44,914 bases of DNA from Granulicatella sp041433555 (GTDB taxonomy: Bacteria; Bacillota; Bacilli; Lactobacillales; Aerococcaceae), in the NCBI RefSeq assembly GCF_041433555.1, contig NZ_JAPWBR010000015.1, forward strand, positions 1 through 44,914, read 5' to 3'. Under the pieces are notes generated by a model. It made no database searches. It was not told where the DNA came from and saw only the letters and a list, made by a program, of their open reading frames with translations. The stretch's first letter is position 1, and each line of letters opens with the position of its first letter. This document shows positions 1 through 7,827 of this stretch, piece by piece. A program made the translations under genes and the position numbers.

Positions 1-108
1 ATGTCCATATATGGTATATTTTGCTATCATCGTATACTTTTTTGCTCTCTTTAGAACCCAATCGAATGATACTATTTCTTCTATTCCATTGTTAGACTTG
101 CCCAAAAC

Positions 109-137
109 TTGCACCACTCCTTAAAATTAGATACACT
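109..137 (+). promoter_or_regulatory. Promoter of tRNA-Arg
   Basis: TTGCAC at 109-114 and TACACT at 132-137 are separated by 17 bp. The tRNA 5' end follows 11 bp after the -10 box, as expected for a short-leader stable-RNA promoter. I see no gene in positions 1-108. Confidence 0.6.
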
Positions 138-148
138 TAGAAAAGAAC

Positions 149-220
149 GTCGCCTTAGTGTAGTGGATATCACATGAGATTCCGGTTCTCATAACAGGGG
201 TTCGACTCCCCTAGGCGGCT
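149..220 (+). tRNA. tRNA-Arg (anticodon CCG)
   Basis: The cloverleaf can be drawn by hand. The acceptor strands are GTCGCCT at 149-155 and AGGCGGC at 213-219, with one G-T pair. The D arm lies around GTGTAGTGGATATCAC. The anticodon stem TGAGA/TCTCA encloses the loop TTCCGGT, which gives anticodon CCG and reads the codon CGG. The T arm AGGGG-TTCGACT-CCCCT carries the usual TTCGA motif. CCA is not encoded. A terminator follows directly, so this is a single-gene transcript. Confidence 0.92.
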
Positions 221-232
221 TATACATACTCC

Positions 233-263
233 ACGCTACAAACATTGTTTTGTAGCGTTTTTT
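233..263 (+). terminator. Terminator of tRNA-Arg
   Basis: ACGCTACAAA at 233-242 pairs perfectly with TTTGTAGCGT at 249-258, across a 6-nt loop, and a run of six T follows. It lies 13 bp downstream of the tRNA. Confidence 0.85.
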
Positions 264-270
264 ATGTACA

Positions 271-307
271 AAAAAAGCAGAACTTGAACTAAATTCAAGC
301 TCTGCTT
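271..307 (-). terminator. Terminator of the ABC-F gene
   Basis: A 13-bp stem (276-288 with 294-306, one G-T type mismatch) is followed on the minus strand by a T run. It lies 50 bp beyond the stop codon of the minus-strand ABC-F gene. It also faces the tRNA terminator, so it insulates the two converging units. Confidence 0.8.
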
Positions 308-356
308 CGTAAGCGGTTGCTTCAACTTTCTTCCCTAAAAGTGAAGAATTTAATTT

Positions 357-1901
357 TTATGCGAATTTTGAGAAATCCCAAATATCTGTCACTAATCCTT
401 CGTAAAATTCAGGCTCGTGACATACCATTAATATACTTCCTTTATATTCTTGTAATGCACGTTTCAGCTCATCTTTGGCATCTACGTCTAAGTGGTTCGT
501 TGGTTCGTCGAGCACGAGTACGTTTGATTCTTCGTTCATCAATTTACAGAAGCGCACCTTTGCTTGTTCTCCCCCACTTAATACTTGCACTTGACTCTCG
601 ATGTGCTTACTTGTTAAGCCGCAACGAGCGAGCGCAGCACGTACTTCAGGTTGTGTCATAGATGGGAAGGTATCCCAGATTTCTTCTAAGGCTGTCTTAC
701 GGTTTCCTTTTGGCGTTTCTTGTTCGAAATACCCAAGGTCGATATAGTCCCCGCGCGTTACTTTTCCGTTCAACGGCTTAATAATCCCTAATAAGCTCTT
801 CAAGAGTGTCGTCTTACCGATACCATTCGCACCAACGATGGCAATCTTTTGGCCACGTTCCATTTCAAGATTCACATGTCCTGTTAATGGACGATCGTAT
901 CCAATCACTAAGTCTTCGGCTTGGAAGATGTAACGACCAGGCGCTCTAGAAGTCTTGAACTCGAATTTTGGTTTTGGCTTCTCACTAGCTAATTCGATGA
1001 CTTCCATCTTATCCAGTTTCTTCTGACGAGACATCGCCATATTACGTGTTGCCACACGCGCCTTATTACGGTTTACGAAGTCCTTCAAGTCCGCAATCTC
1101 TTTTTGTTGACGGTTATACGCCGCTTCTAGTTGCGCCTTCTTCATCGCATACACTTCTTGGAACTGATCATAGTCCCCAACATAACGGTTCAACTCTTGA
1201 TTGTCCATATGATAAATCAAATTCACGACGCTGTTTAAAAATGGAATATCATGCGAAATGAGAATAAATGCATTTTCGTATTCTTGCAAGTAGCGTTTCA
1301 ACCATTCAATGTGCTCTACGTCCAAGTAGTTTGTCGGTTCGTCGAGTAATAAAATGTCTGGTTTTTCTAATAATAGTTTTGCAAGTAACACTTTCGTACG
1401 TTGACCACCACTAAGTTCACTAACATCGCTATCCATCCCGAATGCTGCAACGCCTAATGCACGCGCCACTTCATCGATTTTCGCATCGAGAATATAGAAG
1501 TCGTGGCTATCTAATCGCTCTTGCAACTCGCCCACTTCTTCTAGCATGGCGTTCATCTCGTCTTCGTTTGCGTCACCCATCGCCATGTACAATTCATTGA
1601 TTCGCGCTTCTGCCACGAATAAATCGTCGAAGGCTTTTTGAAGGACGCTGCGAACCGTCATGCCTGGTTCAAGGACGGTATGTTGGTCCAAGTATCCAAC
1701 CTTCACATTTTTAGACCATTCGATTTTTCCTTCGTCTGGTTGTAATTGTCCGGTTACGATATTCATGAAGGTTGATTTCCCTTCACCGTTTGCCCCAACA
1801 AGCCCGATGTGTTCCCCTTTTAATAGACGGAAGCTCACATCATTGAAGATGGCTCTTTCACCGAAGCCGTGTGTTAATTTTTCTACATTTAAAATACTCA
1901 T
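357..1901 (-). CDS. ABC-F family ATPase (YfmM/YbiT-like), ribosome-associated type
   Basis: This is a soluble tandem ABC protein of 514 aa with no membrane segment. ABC-F proteins act on the ribosome (translation factors or antibiotic protection) rather than in transport. Domain 1 has Walker A GANGEGKST at 36-44, signature LSGGQ at 163-167 and Walker B LLLDEPTNYLD near 185-194. A basic, helical inter-domain linker at about 250-300 is the part that reaches the ribosome in this family. Domain 2 has GANGIGKTT at 357-365, LSGGE at 441-445 and VLVLDEPTNHLD near 461-472. The start is the ATG at 1901 because AAGGAGAA sits 7 bp upstream; the in-frame TTG at 1904 is too close to it. Overall layout and length (about 515 aa) match B. 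subtilis YfmM. The gene is monocistronic, with its own promoter and terminator. Whether it confers drug resistance cannot be read from sequence. Confidence 0.9.
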   Translation of the reverse strand: MSILNVEKLTHGFGERAIFNDVSFRLLKGEHIGLVGANGEGKSTFMNIVTGQLQPDEGKIEWSKNVKVGYLDQHTVLEPGMTVRSVLQKAFDDLFVAEARINELYMAMGDANEDEMNAMLEEVGELQERLDSHDFYILDAKIDEVARALGVAAFGMDSDVSELSGGQRTKVLLAKLLLEKPDILLLDEPTNYLDVEHIEWLKRYLQEYENAFILISHDIPFLNSVVNLIYHMDNQELNRYVGDYDQFQEVYAMKKAQLEAAYNRQQKEIADLKDFVNRNKARVATRNMAMSRQKKLDKMEVIELASEKPKPKFEFKTSRAPGRYIFQAEDLVIGYDRPLTGHVNLEMERGQKIAIVGANGIGKTTLLKSLLGIIKPLNGKVTRGDYIDLGYFEQETPKGNRKTALEEIWDTFPSMTQPEVRAALARCGLTSKHIESQVQVLSGGEQAKVRFCKLMNEESNVLVLDEPTNHLDVDAKDELKRALQEYKGSILMVCHEPEFYEGLVTDIWDFSKFA

Positions 1902-1930
1902 CAACGTTCTCCTTAAGTTTTCTCTGGGTC

Positions 1931-1958
1931 ATTGTATCATAGTTTGCGATAAATTCAA
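1931..1958 (-). promoter_or_regulatory. Promoter of the ABC-F gene
   Basis: On the minus strand, TTGAAT (1953-1958), a 16-bp spacer and TACAAT (1931-1936) are preceded by TG one base upstream of the -10 box (extended -10). It lies 30 bp upstream of the start codon. Confidence 0.65.
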
Positions 1959-1959
1959 A

Positions 1960-2003
1960 AAAGCAAAAAGAAACACGGAGTAAGAAACGAATCCCTACTC
2001 CGC
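1960..2003 (-). terminator. Terminator of the MATE-ABC exporter operon
   Basis: On the minus strand, CGGAGTA (2002-1996) pairs with TACTCCG (1982-1976). A T-rich tail interrupted by a G and a C follows. It lies just beyond the ABC exporter stop and before the ABC-F promoter. Confidence 0.7.
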
Positions 2004-2012
2004 ATTTTTCTA

Positions 2013-3725
2013 CTATTTAAATTGTGCTTTGTATAACGCCGCATACGCACCGTTTTGTGCGAGTAATTCTTCATGAGTGCCGTCTTCTGTCAGTCCATCT
2101 TCTGTCACGACAATAATACGGTCTGCATTTTTAATCGTAGCAAGGCGGTGAGCGATAATAAACGTCGTTCTGCCTTTTGCTAACTCATCAAACGATTGTT
2201 GAATAAATTTCTCGGTTTGCGTATCGAGCGCACTCGTTGCTTCGTCCAAGATTAAAATAGAAGGATTCTTCAAGAAAATACGGGCAATTGAGAGGCGTTG
2301 TTTTTGTCCGCCTGACAATTTCACACCACGTTCTCCGATATGTGTATCCACTCCATCTTCTAAATCTTCAATGACTTCTTTCAGTTTCGCTTGCTCGATG
2401 GCGCGGTCTACTTCCTCATCTGTCGCATCGAGTCTACCGTACAATACATTCTCACGAATCGTTCCATTAAAGAGAAACACATCTTGTTGCACGATACCGA
2501 TTTGACGGCGAAGTGATTGTAAGGTGAAACGATTGATGTTGGTTCCATCGATCAAGATTTCCCCTTCTTTTAAATCATAGAAGCGAGGCAATAAGTTCAC
2601 GAGCGTTGTCTTCCCAACTCCACTTGGCCCAACGAAGGCAACGGTTTGCCCTGGTTCGACTGTTAAGTTGATATGTTCCAATACTTTCTTATCGTCTTCA
2701 TATCCAAACCCTACATTTTTATATTCCACACGTCCTTCAAACGCTGGAGCCGGAATCGCATCTGGCGCATCTTCGATATCAATTTCCACATTCATTAATT
2801 CTTTGAAGCGACGAAATCCTGCGAACCCTTTTGGATAGAGTTCAATCATCGAGTTCATCTTATTAATTGGTCCCACGAACACATTGGACAATAAGATGTA
2901 GCCGACTAATTCTCCAGCCGTTAAGTCACCAATAACCGTGAAGTACGCCCCTACGATTAAGCTGAAGAGATTAATACTGCGCATTAATAAGTAGTTGAAA
3001 CTACTGCTTGTCCCCATCGTACGATAGAACGCGATTTTATTCGAGCGATACTCTTGAATGAGTTCTTCGAAGAGTTGTTGCTCATGACTTTCGTTCGCAA
3101 AGGCCTTTACCACACGCATTCCGCTCAGTACATTTTCTAGTCCTGCCGTATAGTTGGCCAATCCTTTATAGATATTTCGATTAATCGCAGACATGCGACG
3201 GTTAAATACCGCAAGTACCACCGCAATAATTGGTACGAAGAAAATCGTCAATAACGCAAGCGTTGGATGCACTTGATACATCAACACAAACGAACCGATT
3301 AAGGTCATTACAGCAATAAAGAATTCTTCAGGTCCGTGGTGCGCCAACTCACTAATATCGAATAAGTCACTCGACAAGCGACTCATCAATTCCCCGATTT
3401 TCATATTATCGAAGAACGAGAAGGATTGTTTTTGGACCTTCGCAAATAACTCACGACGCATATCCGTTTCAATATTAATCCCTAAAATATGCCCCATGTA
3501 AACCACGATAAAGTTCAAGGTTGTCGAGAAGGCATATAGTGCCAGTAACCCTACCCCCACGAGTAGAATTTGTTGTAAATTTTGAGACGGTACGATGTTA
3601 TCAATGACACTTCTCACCATCACCGGAAAGGCAAGCTCGAGAATGGCCACGATCACCGCACAGGTAAAATCGAGTAAGAATAATTTTTTATACGGTTTAT
3701 AATAATGAATAAAATCTTTAATCAC
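2013..3725 (-). CDS. ABC exporter, fused permease and ATPase (MdlB/BmrA type)
   Basis: This is a half-transporter of 570 aa: a transmembrane domain with about six helices in the first 310 residues, then a nucleotide-binding domain. The NBD has Walker A GPSGVGKTT, Q-loop IVQQDVFLF, a complete signature LSGGQKQR, Walker B SILILDEATSALD and the switch IAHRLAT. Both ATP-site motifs are canonical, so it most likely works as a homodimer, unlike the pair near 33-36.7 kb. The substrate is unknown; drug or lipid export is the usual role. I place the start at GTG 3725: AAAGGAG lies 7 bp upstream, and GTGA overlaps the TGA stop of the upstream MATE gene, which implies translational coupling. The longer in-frame reading from 3761 would overlap the MATE gene by 40 bp and lacks a ribosome site. 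Confidence 0.88.
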   Translation of the reverse strand: MIKDFIHYYKPYKKLFLLDFTCAVIVAILELAFPVMVRSVIDNIVPSQNLQQILLVGVGLLALYAFSTTLNFIVVYMGHILGINIETDMRRELFAKVQKQSFSFFDNMKIGELMSRLSSDLFDISELAHHGPEEFFIAVMTLIGSFVLMYQVHPTLALLTIFFVPIIAVVLAVFNRRMSAINRNIYKGLANYTAGLENVLSGMRVVKAFANESHEQQLFEELIQEYRSNKIAFYRTMGTSSSFNYLLMRSINLFSLIVGAYFTVIGDLTAGELVGYILLSNVFVGPINKMNSMIELYPKGFAGFRRFKELMNVEIDIEDAPDAIPAPAFEGRVEYKNVGFGYEDDKKVLEHINLTVEPGQTVAFVGPSGVGKTTLVNLLPRFYDLKEGEILIDGTNINRFTLQSLRRQIGIVQQDVFLFNGTIRENVLYGRLDATDEEVDRAIEQAKLKEVIEDLEDGVDTHIGERGVKLSGGQKQRLSIARIFLKNPSILILDEATSALDTQTEKFIQQSFDELAKGRTTFIIAHRLATIKNADRIIVVTEDGLTEDGTHEELLAQNGAYAALYKAQFK

Positions 3726-5110
3726 GATTGCTCTCCTTTCGCATAATGCAACGCGCTCCAATCTTTTGTCTTATAGATGATATGTCCATAAAGAACGGTT
3801 AACGCGTTTGATAATAACATGGCAATCCATACACCGGTTGCCCCAAGTGCTGTGAAAGCTCCAAGCACCCAAATAATCGGCAAGCGTAACACCCAAAGAC
3901 GTCCCACTGACATATTCATCGAGTATTTCGTCACACCACATCCTTGGAAGAATCCATTGTACGCCGAGAACATTCCCATGAAGAAAATGATAAAGGCGGT
4001 ATAGTTCAAATACTCAACGGCATTTGCCCAAAGAACGGCATCGCTTCTATCTTTAATAAAGACCCCAAGAATTGGAGACTGGAAGAAGAAGACGATGATA
4101 CAGCCAACTGTTGAAATCATCAGCACCCATAATAGCGCTCGTCTAAAGATGGCATGCGCACGGTCGTAGAGTCCTGCCCCCATGTTTTGTCCGATGATCG
4201 CTGTTAACGCCGCACCGATTCCCATCTGTGGTTGTGTTAATAAATCCGAGATGCGGTTTACCATCGAATACGCAGCCAGTACTGACGTTCCATACGACTG
4301 AATAAGTCCATTTAAGACGGTGAATCCTAATGCAGCTCCACCATACCCAAAGGCAGACGGCCATGCGACTTTAAGGATTTCTTTCATCACTTCTTTGTCA
4401 ATTTTGACATGTCTTAAGTAGATTTGAATATCTGATTCCTTACGAACGGCACGAATAGCAAGCGCTAATAATAGTATTTTTGCAATCACAGTCGCCCATC
4501 CTGCCCCTTCAATTCCCCAGTTCAACCCAGTGAAGCCGACAAAAGGAATCGTCGCAAAAATAAAGATTGGATCTAGAATAACGTTAGTAATCGAGGACGC
4601 CGCACTAATCATCGTAATCGTACGCGTTCTCCCTTGGGCATTTAGCAAGGACTGATAGCCAAAGTAGCAGAAATCAAAGAATAACCCAATAAAGTTAATC
4701 TTCAAATAAGCTACGGATTTTGCCAGGAAGGTCCCCTCTGCTCCCATCAATTCCACGAATAATGGTGCAAGGAAATAACCAAGCACAGAAAGCACAAACC
4801 CAAAGAAATACGTTAACACCATCGCATTCCCTGCATAACGCTTCGCATCTCTATATTTTCCTGCTCCAAAATACTGAGCAATAAGCGCCGTCGCTCCGAC
4901 ACTAATCCCCATTCCAAGTGAAATAAATAAGAAATTCAACGGCCAAATAAACGCGGTTGCCGCAAAGTCTTCTGCAGAAAGTTGTGCCACATATAACCCG
5001 TCTGTCAAATTGTATAAAGTTCGAATTAAATTATTAATCATTAACGGAGTCGCAATCGTTAAAATCACACGATTAATGTGCCCCGTCGTAATAAAATTTT
5101 GTTTTTCCAA
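3722..5110 (-). CDS. MATE family multidrug/cation efflux protein
   Basis: This is a polytopic membrane protein of 462 aa with about 12 hydrophobic helices in two homologous halves. It fits the MATE (NorM/DinF) family: an early TPLMINNLIRTLYNLTDG segment, GMGISVGATALIAQ, and GIGAALTAIIGQNMGAG in the second half. The family exports drugs or metabolites using Na+ or H+. I prefer TTG at 5110 as start because AGGTGAT, a good match to the anti-SD, lies 4 bp upstream; the ATG at 5176 would add a hydrophilic, cysteine-rich extension with no visible ribosome site. Its TGA overlaps the GTG of the following ABC exporter, so two efflux systems of different energy source are made from one message. Confidence 0.88.
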   Translation of the reverse strand: MEKQNFITTGHINRVILTIATPLMINNLIRTLYNLTDGLYVAQLSAEDFAATAFIWPLNFLFISLGMGISVGATALIAQYFGAGKYRDAKRYAGNAMVLTYFFGFVLSVLGYFLAPLFVELMGAEGTFLAKSVAYLKINFIGLFFDFCYFGYQSLLNAQGRTRTITMISAASSITNVILDPIFIFATIPFVGFTGLNWGIEGAGWATVIAKILLLALAIRAVRKESDIQIYLRHVKIDKEVMKEILKVAWPSAFGYGGAALGFTVLNGLIQSYGTSVLAAYSMVNRISDLLTQPQMGIGAALTAIIGQNMGAGLYDRAHAIFRRALLWVLMISTVGCIIVFFFQSPILGVFIKDRSDAVLWANAVEYLNYTAFIIFFMGMFSAYNGFFQGCGVTKYSMNMSVGRLWVLRLPIIWVLGAFTALGATGVWIAMLLSNALTVLYGHIIYKTKDWSALHYAKGEQS

Positions 5111-5126
5111 AATAATCACCTGTTCT

Positions 5127-5155
5127 AGTATACATGATATCCCCACCTCTGTGAA
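5127..5155 (-). promoter_or_regulatory. Candidate promoter of the MATE-ABC operon
   Basis: On the minus strand, TTCACA (5150-5155), a 17-bp spacer and TATACT (5127-5132) each match consensus at 5 of 6 positions. It would give a very short leader before the TTG at 5110, so a second promoter further upstream is possible. Confidence 0.4.
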
Positions 5156-5196
5156 CACATACCATGAACAATTCAACTTTTCTGCTTTTCTCTAAG

Positions 5197-5394
5197 AGAA
5201 TAAAGGCTCGTTCTTGGACCATGGGATGTCTTCATAATAGCTGTAATAGGGCACCGGTTCGAGCCGAAGTCTCTCACCTCTAAACCTCAAAGCGGGAGTA
5301 AGGAAAACCTCCTAACTCCCGCTAATTCGCTTTTAGTGCCATCCCCTATTACTGCTATTATAGAATCCCATGTCCCCTCGCGAGCCTCTATTCT
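5197..5394 (-). repeat. Structured intergenic repeat, copy A
   Basis: One of five related elements of about 190 bp in this window, here in minus orientation. Outer arms: AGAATAAAGGCTCG (5197-5210) pairs with CGAGCCTCTATTCT (5381-5394); further in, a CATGGGAT-type arm and ATAATAGC.GTAATAGGG pair with their partners. The interior reads, on the minus strand, CTAAA...TTTAG (second stem), a GCGGGAGT...ACTCCCGC hairpin, then GGTGAG...CTCGAACC. No coding capacity. It lies upstream of the MATE promoter region. Confidence 0.85.
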
Positions 5395-5648
5395 TTCTTA
5401 TAAGGTTGAAAAAGTGTCCTGCTCTGTCTCTCTTCACCAGATTTGGTGAATAAATAACCTCCTATTATTTTGCAAAACAAAATTTCACAGCACGTAATTT
5501 TAAGTAGCACCTTATTCTGTCTTTAGCCCGTACGAAGCACACATAATGTTGTTCCCGTCCCTCCGAGACAAAATTTCTAAACACGTTCTCAAAGAAACAA
5601 AAAATGCGCAATCCGAAGTGTTAAGCACTACCCAACCTTTTTATGTAA
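5395..5648. other. Gene-free spacer between repeat copies A and E
   Basis: I find no open frame with a ribosome site, no tRNA and no convincing terminator in these 254 bp. The only local feature is a short inverted repeat TTCACC...GGTGAA near 5436-5450. Copies A and E flank it in opposite orientation. Confidence 0.5.
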
Positions 5649-5836
5649 GCAGGTCTGAAGAATCATTTGGTCCATAGTAGCAACAATAGCGAGTGTAATC
5701 GATGCGAATTAGCAGTAGTTAGGAATTTATTCCTTACTACTGCTTTGAGGCTCGATAGGCGGTGAGACGAAAGGCTCACGCCGGTACAGCTATTGTAGCA
5801 ACTATGGAATATCCAAATGATTCGTATAAGACCTGC
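5649..5836 (+). repeat. Structured intergenic repeat, copy E
   Basis: This is the most divergent copy. Outer stem: GCAGGTCT (5649-5656) with AGACCTGC (5829-5836), then GAATCATTTGG with CCAAATGATTC, then CCATAGT.GC.ACAATAGC with its partner. Second stem ATCGA/TCGAT replaces TTAAAG/CTTTAA of copy D. The central hairpin is AGCAGTAGTTAGG...CCTTACTACTGCT. The last hairpin GGCGGTGAG...CTCACGCC replaces GGTGAG...CTCGAACC. Pairing is kept although the bases differ. Confidence 0.85.
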
Positions 5837-5860
5837 GGTCTTATTAATAATTTATTTAAA

Positions 5861-5890
5861 ACAAAAAGAGTTAGGCACCAGCCTAACTCT
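5861..5890 (-). terminator. Terminator of rpmG
   Basis: On the minus strand AGAGTTAGGC (5890-5881) and GCCTAACTCT (5876-5867) form a perfect 10-bp stem with a 4-nt loop. A run of five T follows. It lies 17 bp beyond the rpmG stop. Confidence 0.9.
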
Positions 5891-5906
5891 TCCGAATTTC
5901 TCAAAA

Positions 5907-6059
5907 TTATTTTTTAGTTTCTTTGAAGACAACGTGTTTACGTAATTTTGGAGAATATTTTTTTAATTCTAAACGCTCTGGATTGTTACGTTTGTTTTTG
6001 CTTGTTAAGTATAAACGTTCACCTGTTTCAGCACATTCTAATAAAATGTTGATACGCAT
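5907..6059 (-). CDS. rpmG: 50S ribosomal protein L33
   Basis: The protein has 50 residues, begins MRINILLECAETGERLYLTS and continues with KNKRNNPERLELKKYSPKL, the family core. L33 sits near the E site of the large subunit. The usual zinc ligands are absent: the first CxxC is replaced by CAET and the second pair by YSPKL, so only one Cys remains. That makes it the zinc-independent (C-minus) type. AGAGGTG precedes the ATG. The gene is monocistronic, between a near-consensus promoter and a strong terminator. In Firmicutes with both types, C-minus copies are often linked to zinc limitation, but I see no Zur box here. Confidence 0.93.
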   Translation of the reverse strand: MRINILLECAETGERLYLTSKNKRNNPERLELKKYSPKLRKHVVFKETKK

Positions 6060-6115
6060 GGATGACACCTCTCATTCAATTTATTTCATTAACTCATTGA
6101 GTTTCATACTGGTAT

Positions 6116-6144
6116 ATATTAACAAATGCGTGTCGCTTTGTCAA
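6116..6144 (-). promoter_or_regulatory. Promoter of rpmG
   Basis: TTGACA (6139-6144), a 17-bp spacer and TAATAT (6116-6121) on the minus strand. This is among the closest to consensus in the window, fitting a ribosomal protein gene. Confidence 0.8.
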
Positions 6145-6179
6145 TTCAGATTACCACGGATTTTTTGAAAAATTTATTC

Positions 6180-7205
6180 TTATAAAACTTTTTGAATCCA
6201 ACCTTCTGGAGCCTCTACATCTCCGTATTGGATGCCTACTAATTCATCGTATAAACGACGTGTGACAGGACCAACTTCTGTTTCAGAATAGAACACATGG
6301 AAGTCGTCTCCGTTTTGAATGCCTCCAACTGGAGAAATAACAGCTGCAGTACCACAAGCCCCTGCTTCTGCAAAGATATCTAATTGGTCTACATATACAT
6401 CGCCTTCTTTAACAGTCATACCAAGACGGTGTTCTGCTAACCAAAGCAATGAGTATTTTGTAATACTTGGTAAAATAGATGGAGAATAAGGCGTGATAAA
6501 TTGATTATCTTTAGTAATTCCAAAGAAGTTCGCAGCCCCTACTTCTTCAATCTTTGTATGTGTCAATGGATCTAGGTAAATACAGTCACTGAAATGACGT
6601 TCTTTCGCTTCTTTACCAGGAAGTAAGCTTGCCGCATAGTTCCCGCCGACTTTAGCAGCCCCTGTACCTACGTGTGCTGCACGATCGTATTCTGAAACGA
6701 TGAAGTTCGTCGGTGTTAATCCGCCTTTGAAATATGCCCCTACTGGCATTACAAAGATTGAGAAAATATATTCTGTTGCAGGACGTACCGCAACATTATT
6801 TCCTACCCCAATCATGAATGGACGAATATATAAGCTTCCGCCAGTTCCGTAAGGTGGTAACCATTGTTCGTTTGCTTTTACCACTTTTTTCACGGCTTCA
6901 ATAAAACGTTCTTCTGGAAATTCAGGCATGAGTAATCGACGGCATGAACGCGCCATACGAGCAGCGTTTTGGTCGACACGGAATAAGTTGATGCTTCCAT
7001 CTTTACAACGGTATGCTTTTAATCCTTCGAAACATTGTTGTCCGTAGTGAAGTGCTGTTGCGGCTTCGTCTACTTTTAAGACATTATCTTCAATCAACGC
7101 ACCTTCGTCCCACTGGCCATCTTTGTAATAGCTGATGTAACGTAAGTCTGTCTTAATGTAATCGAATCCTAAGTTATTCCAATCTAAATTTACTGTGTTT
7201 GTCAT
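6180..7205 (-). CDS. ilvE: Branched-chain amino acid aminotransferase
   Basis: A fold-type IV PLP enzyme of 341 aa that interconverts Leu/Ile/Val and their 2-oxo acids using glutamate/2-oxoglutarate. The PLP lysine is Lys185 in GAAKVGGNY; the strongly conserved EVGAANFFG and the C-terminal GTAAVISPVG (phosphate-binding loop) are present. Length and the LHYGQQCFEGLKAYR start region fit the class of bacterial BCATs of about 340 aa. It follows a lipoprotein gene by 20 bp and probably shares its transcript. I see no T-box or leader, and no clear terminator downstream before the rpmG promoter. Confidence 0.93.
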   Translation of the reverse strand: MTNTVNLDWNNLGFDYIKTDLRYISYYKDGQWDEGALIEDNVLKVDEAATALHYGQQCFEGLKAYRCKDGSINLFRVDQNAARMARSCRRLLMPEFPEERFIEAVKKVVKANEQWLPPYGTGGSLYIRPFMIGVGNNVAVRPATEYIFSIFVMPVGAYFKGGLTPTNFIVSEYDRAAHVGTGAAKVGGNYAASLLPGKEAKERHFSDCIYLDPLTHTKIEEVGAANFFGITKDNQFITPYSPSILPSITKYSLLWLAEHRLGMTVKEGDVYVDQLDIFAEAGACGTAAVISPVGGIQNGDDFHVFYSETEVGPVTRRLYDELVGIQYGDVEAPEGWIQKVL

Positions 7206-7225
7206 ATAAACCCTACTTTCCGAGA

Positions 7226-7660
7226 TTACTCTACTGATTTAAATTCCCCAGTGGTACTATCCATCTCTTCTAACTTTTTATCACTGGCATGATAGCGGAA
7301 GAACCCATAAATGGAGGTGTTCGAATTCTCTACATGACGTACTTGTACGTCAACCAAGTCATTCGTTTGTGCCTGAATGATAATCTCATAATTCTCACCT
7401 AAAACGACATTTTTGCGTTTTTCAATTTCTGCAATGGCCTCACGCGCTAAATTATTCGCATTACGTGTCGTATCGCTTGTTGTTTCTTGCGCAGCCGTTG
7501 TTGATTGAGTTGTAGCAGACTCACTAGATTCAGCGTTATTTTTAGAAATTTGAACGACTGGAGCCGAGTTATTGGCTGTTTGCTCTGGTCTGCGAGAGCA
7601 AGCCATCAATGCTAGTACGATAACTGCAATTCCTAATCCTTTTATGACTTTGCGATTCAT
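7226..7660 (-). CDS. Small lipoprotein of unknown function
   Basis: The protein has 144 aa. A basic N terminus and hydrophobic stretch lead to the lipobox LMAC, with Cys at about residue 21, so the mature protein should be lipid-anchored on the outer face. A Ser/Thr/Gln/Asn-rich linker (about 30-65) precedes a small folded part (about 68-144) containing AREAIAEIEKRKNVVLGENY and a C-terminal beta-rich YGFFRYHASDKKLEEMD segment. I do not recognise the domain. It lies 20 bp before ilvE, on the same strand. The lgt gene that lipidates such proteins lies 3.2 kb away. Confidence 0.75.
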   Translation of the reverse strand: MNRKVIKGLGIAVIVLALMACSRRPEQTANNSAPVVQISKNNAESSESATTQSTTAAQETTSDTTRNANNLAREAIAEIEKRKNVVLGENYEIIIQAQTNDLVDVQVRHVENSNTSIYGFFRYHASDKKLEEMDSTTGEFKSVE

Positions 7661-7687
7661 TCATTCACCACCTTCTTTATTTTATCT

Positions 7688-7693
7688 ATTCTA
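7688..7693 (-). promoter_or_regulatory. Possible extended -10 promoter of the lipoprotein-ilvE unit
   Basis: TGATAGAAT on the minus strand lies 28 bp upstream of the lipoprotein ATG in a very AT-rich region. No good -35 box is visible. Confidence 0.35.
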
Positions 7694-7779
7694 TCACAAT
7701 TTTTATAAAAAGTATTTTATCCCATGAATTTGTAATGATAATGAAAAATTTTATATAAATTTGGTTCTTTTCATTTCAA

Positions 7780-7821
7780 AAATAAAAAAACTCTAATGCA
7801 ACACGAGTCACACTAGAGTTT
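7780..7821 (-). terminator. Terminator of the hprK-trxB operon
   Basis: On the minus strand, AAACTCTA pairs with TAGAGTTT around an 18-nt loop, and TTTTATTTTT follows. It sits just beyond the trxB stop codon. Confidence 0.8.
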
Positions 7822-7827
7822 CTTCGA

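Noticed and set aside
5176..5176. ATG giving a longer MATE protein
   Set aside because: It lacks a ribosome site and adds a Cys-rich, non-family extension; TTG 5110 has AGGTGAT at suitable distance.
6145..6179. Terminator for ilvE
   Set aside because: No hairpin with a T run is visible in this short gap; the ilvE message may run on into the rpmG region.
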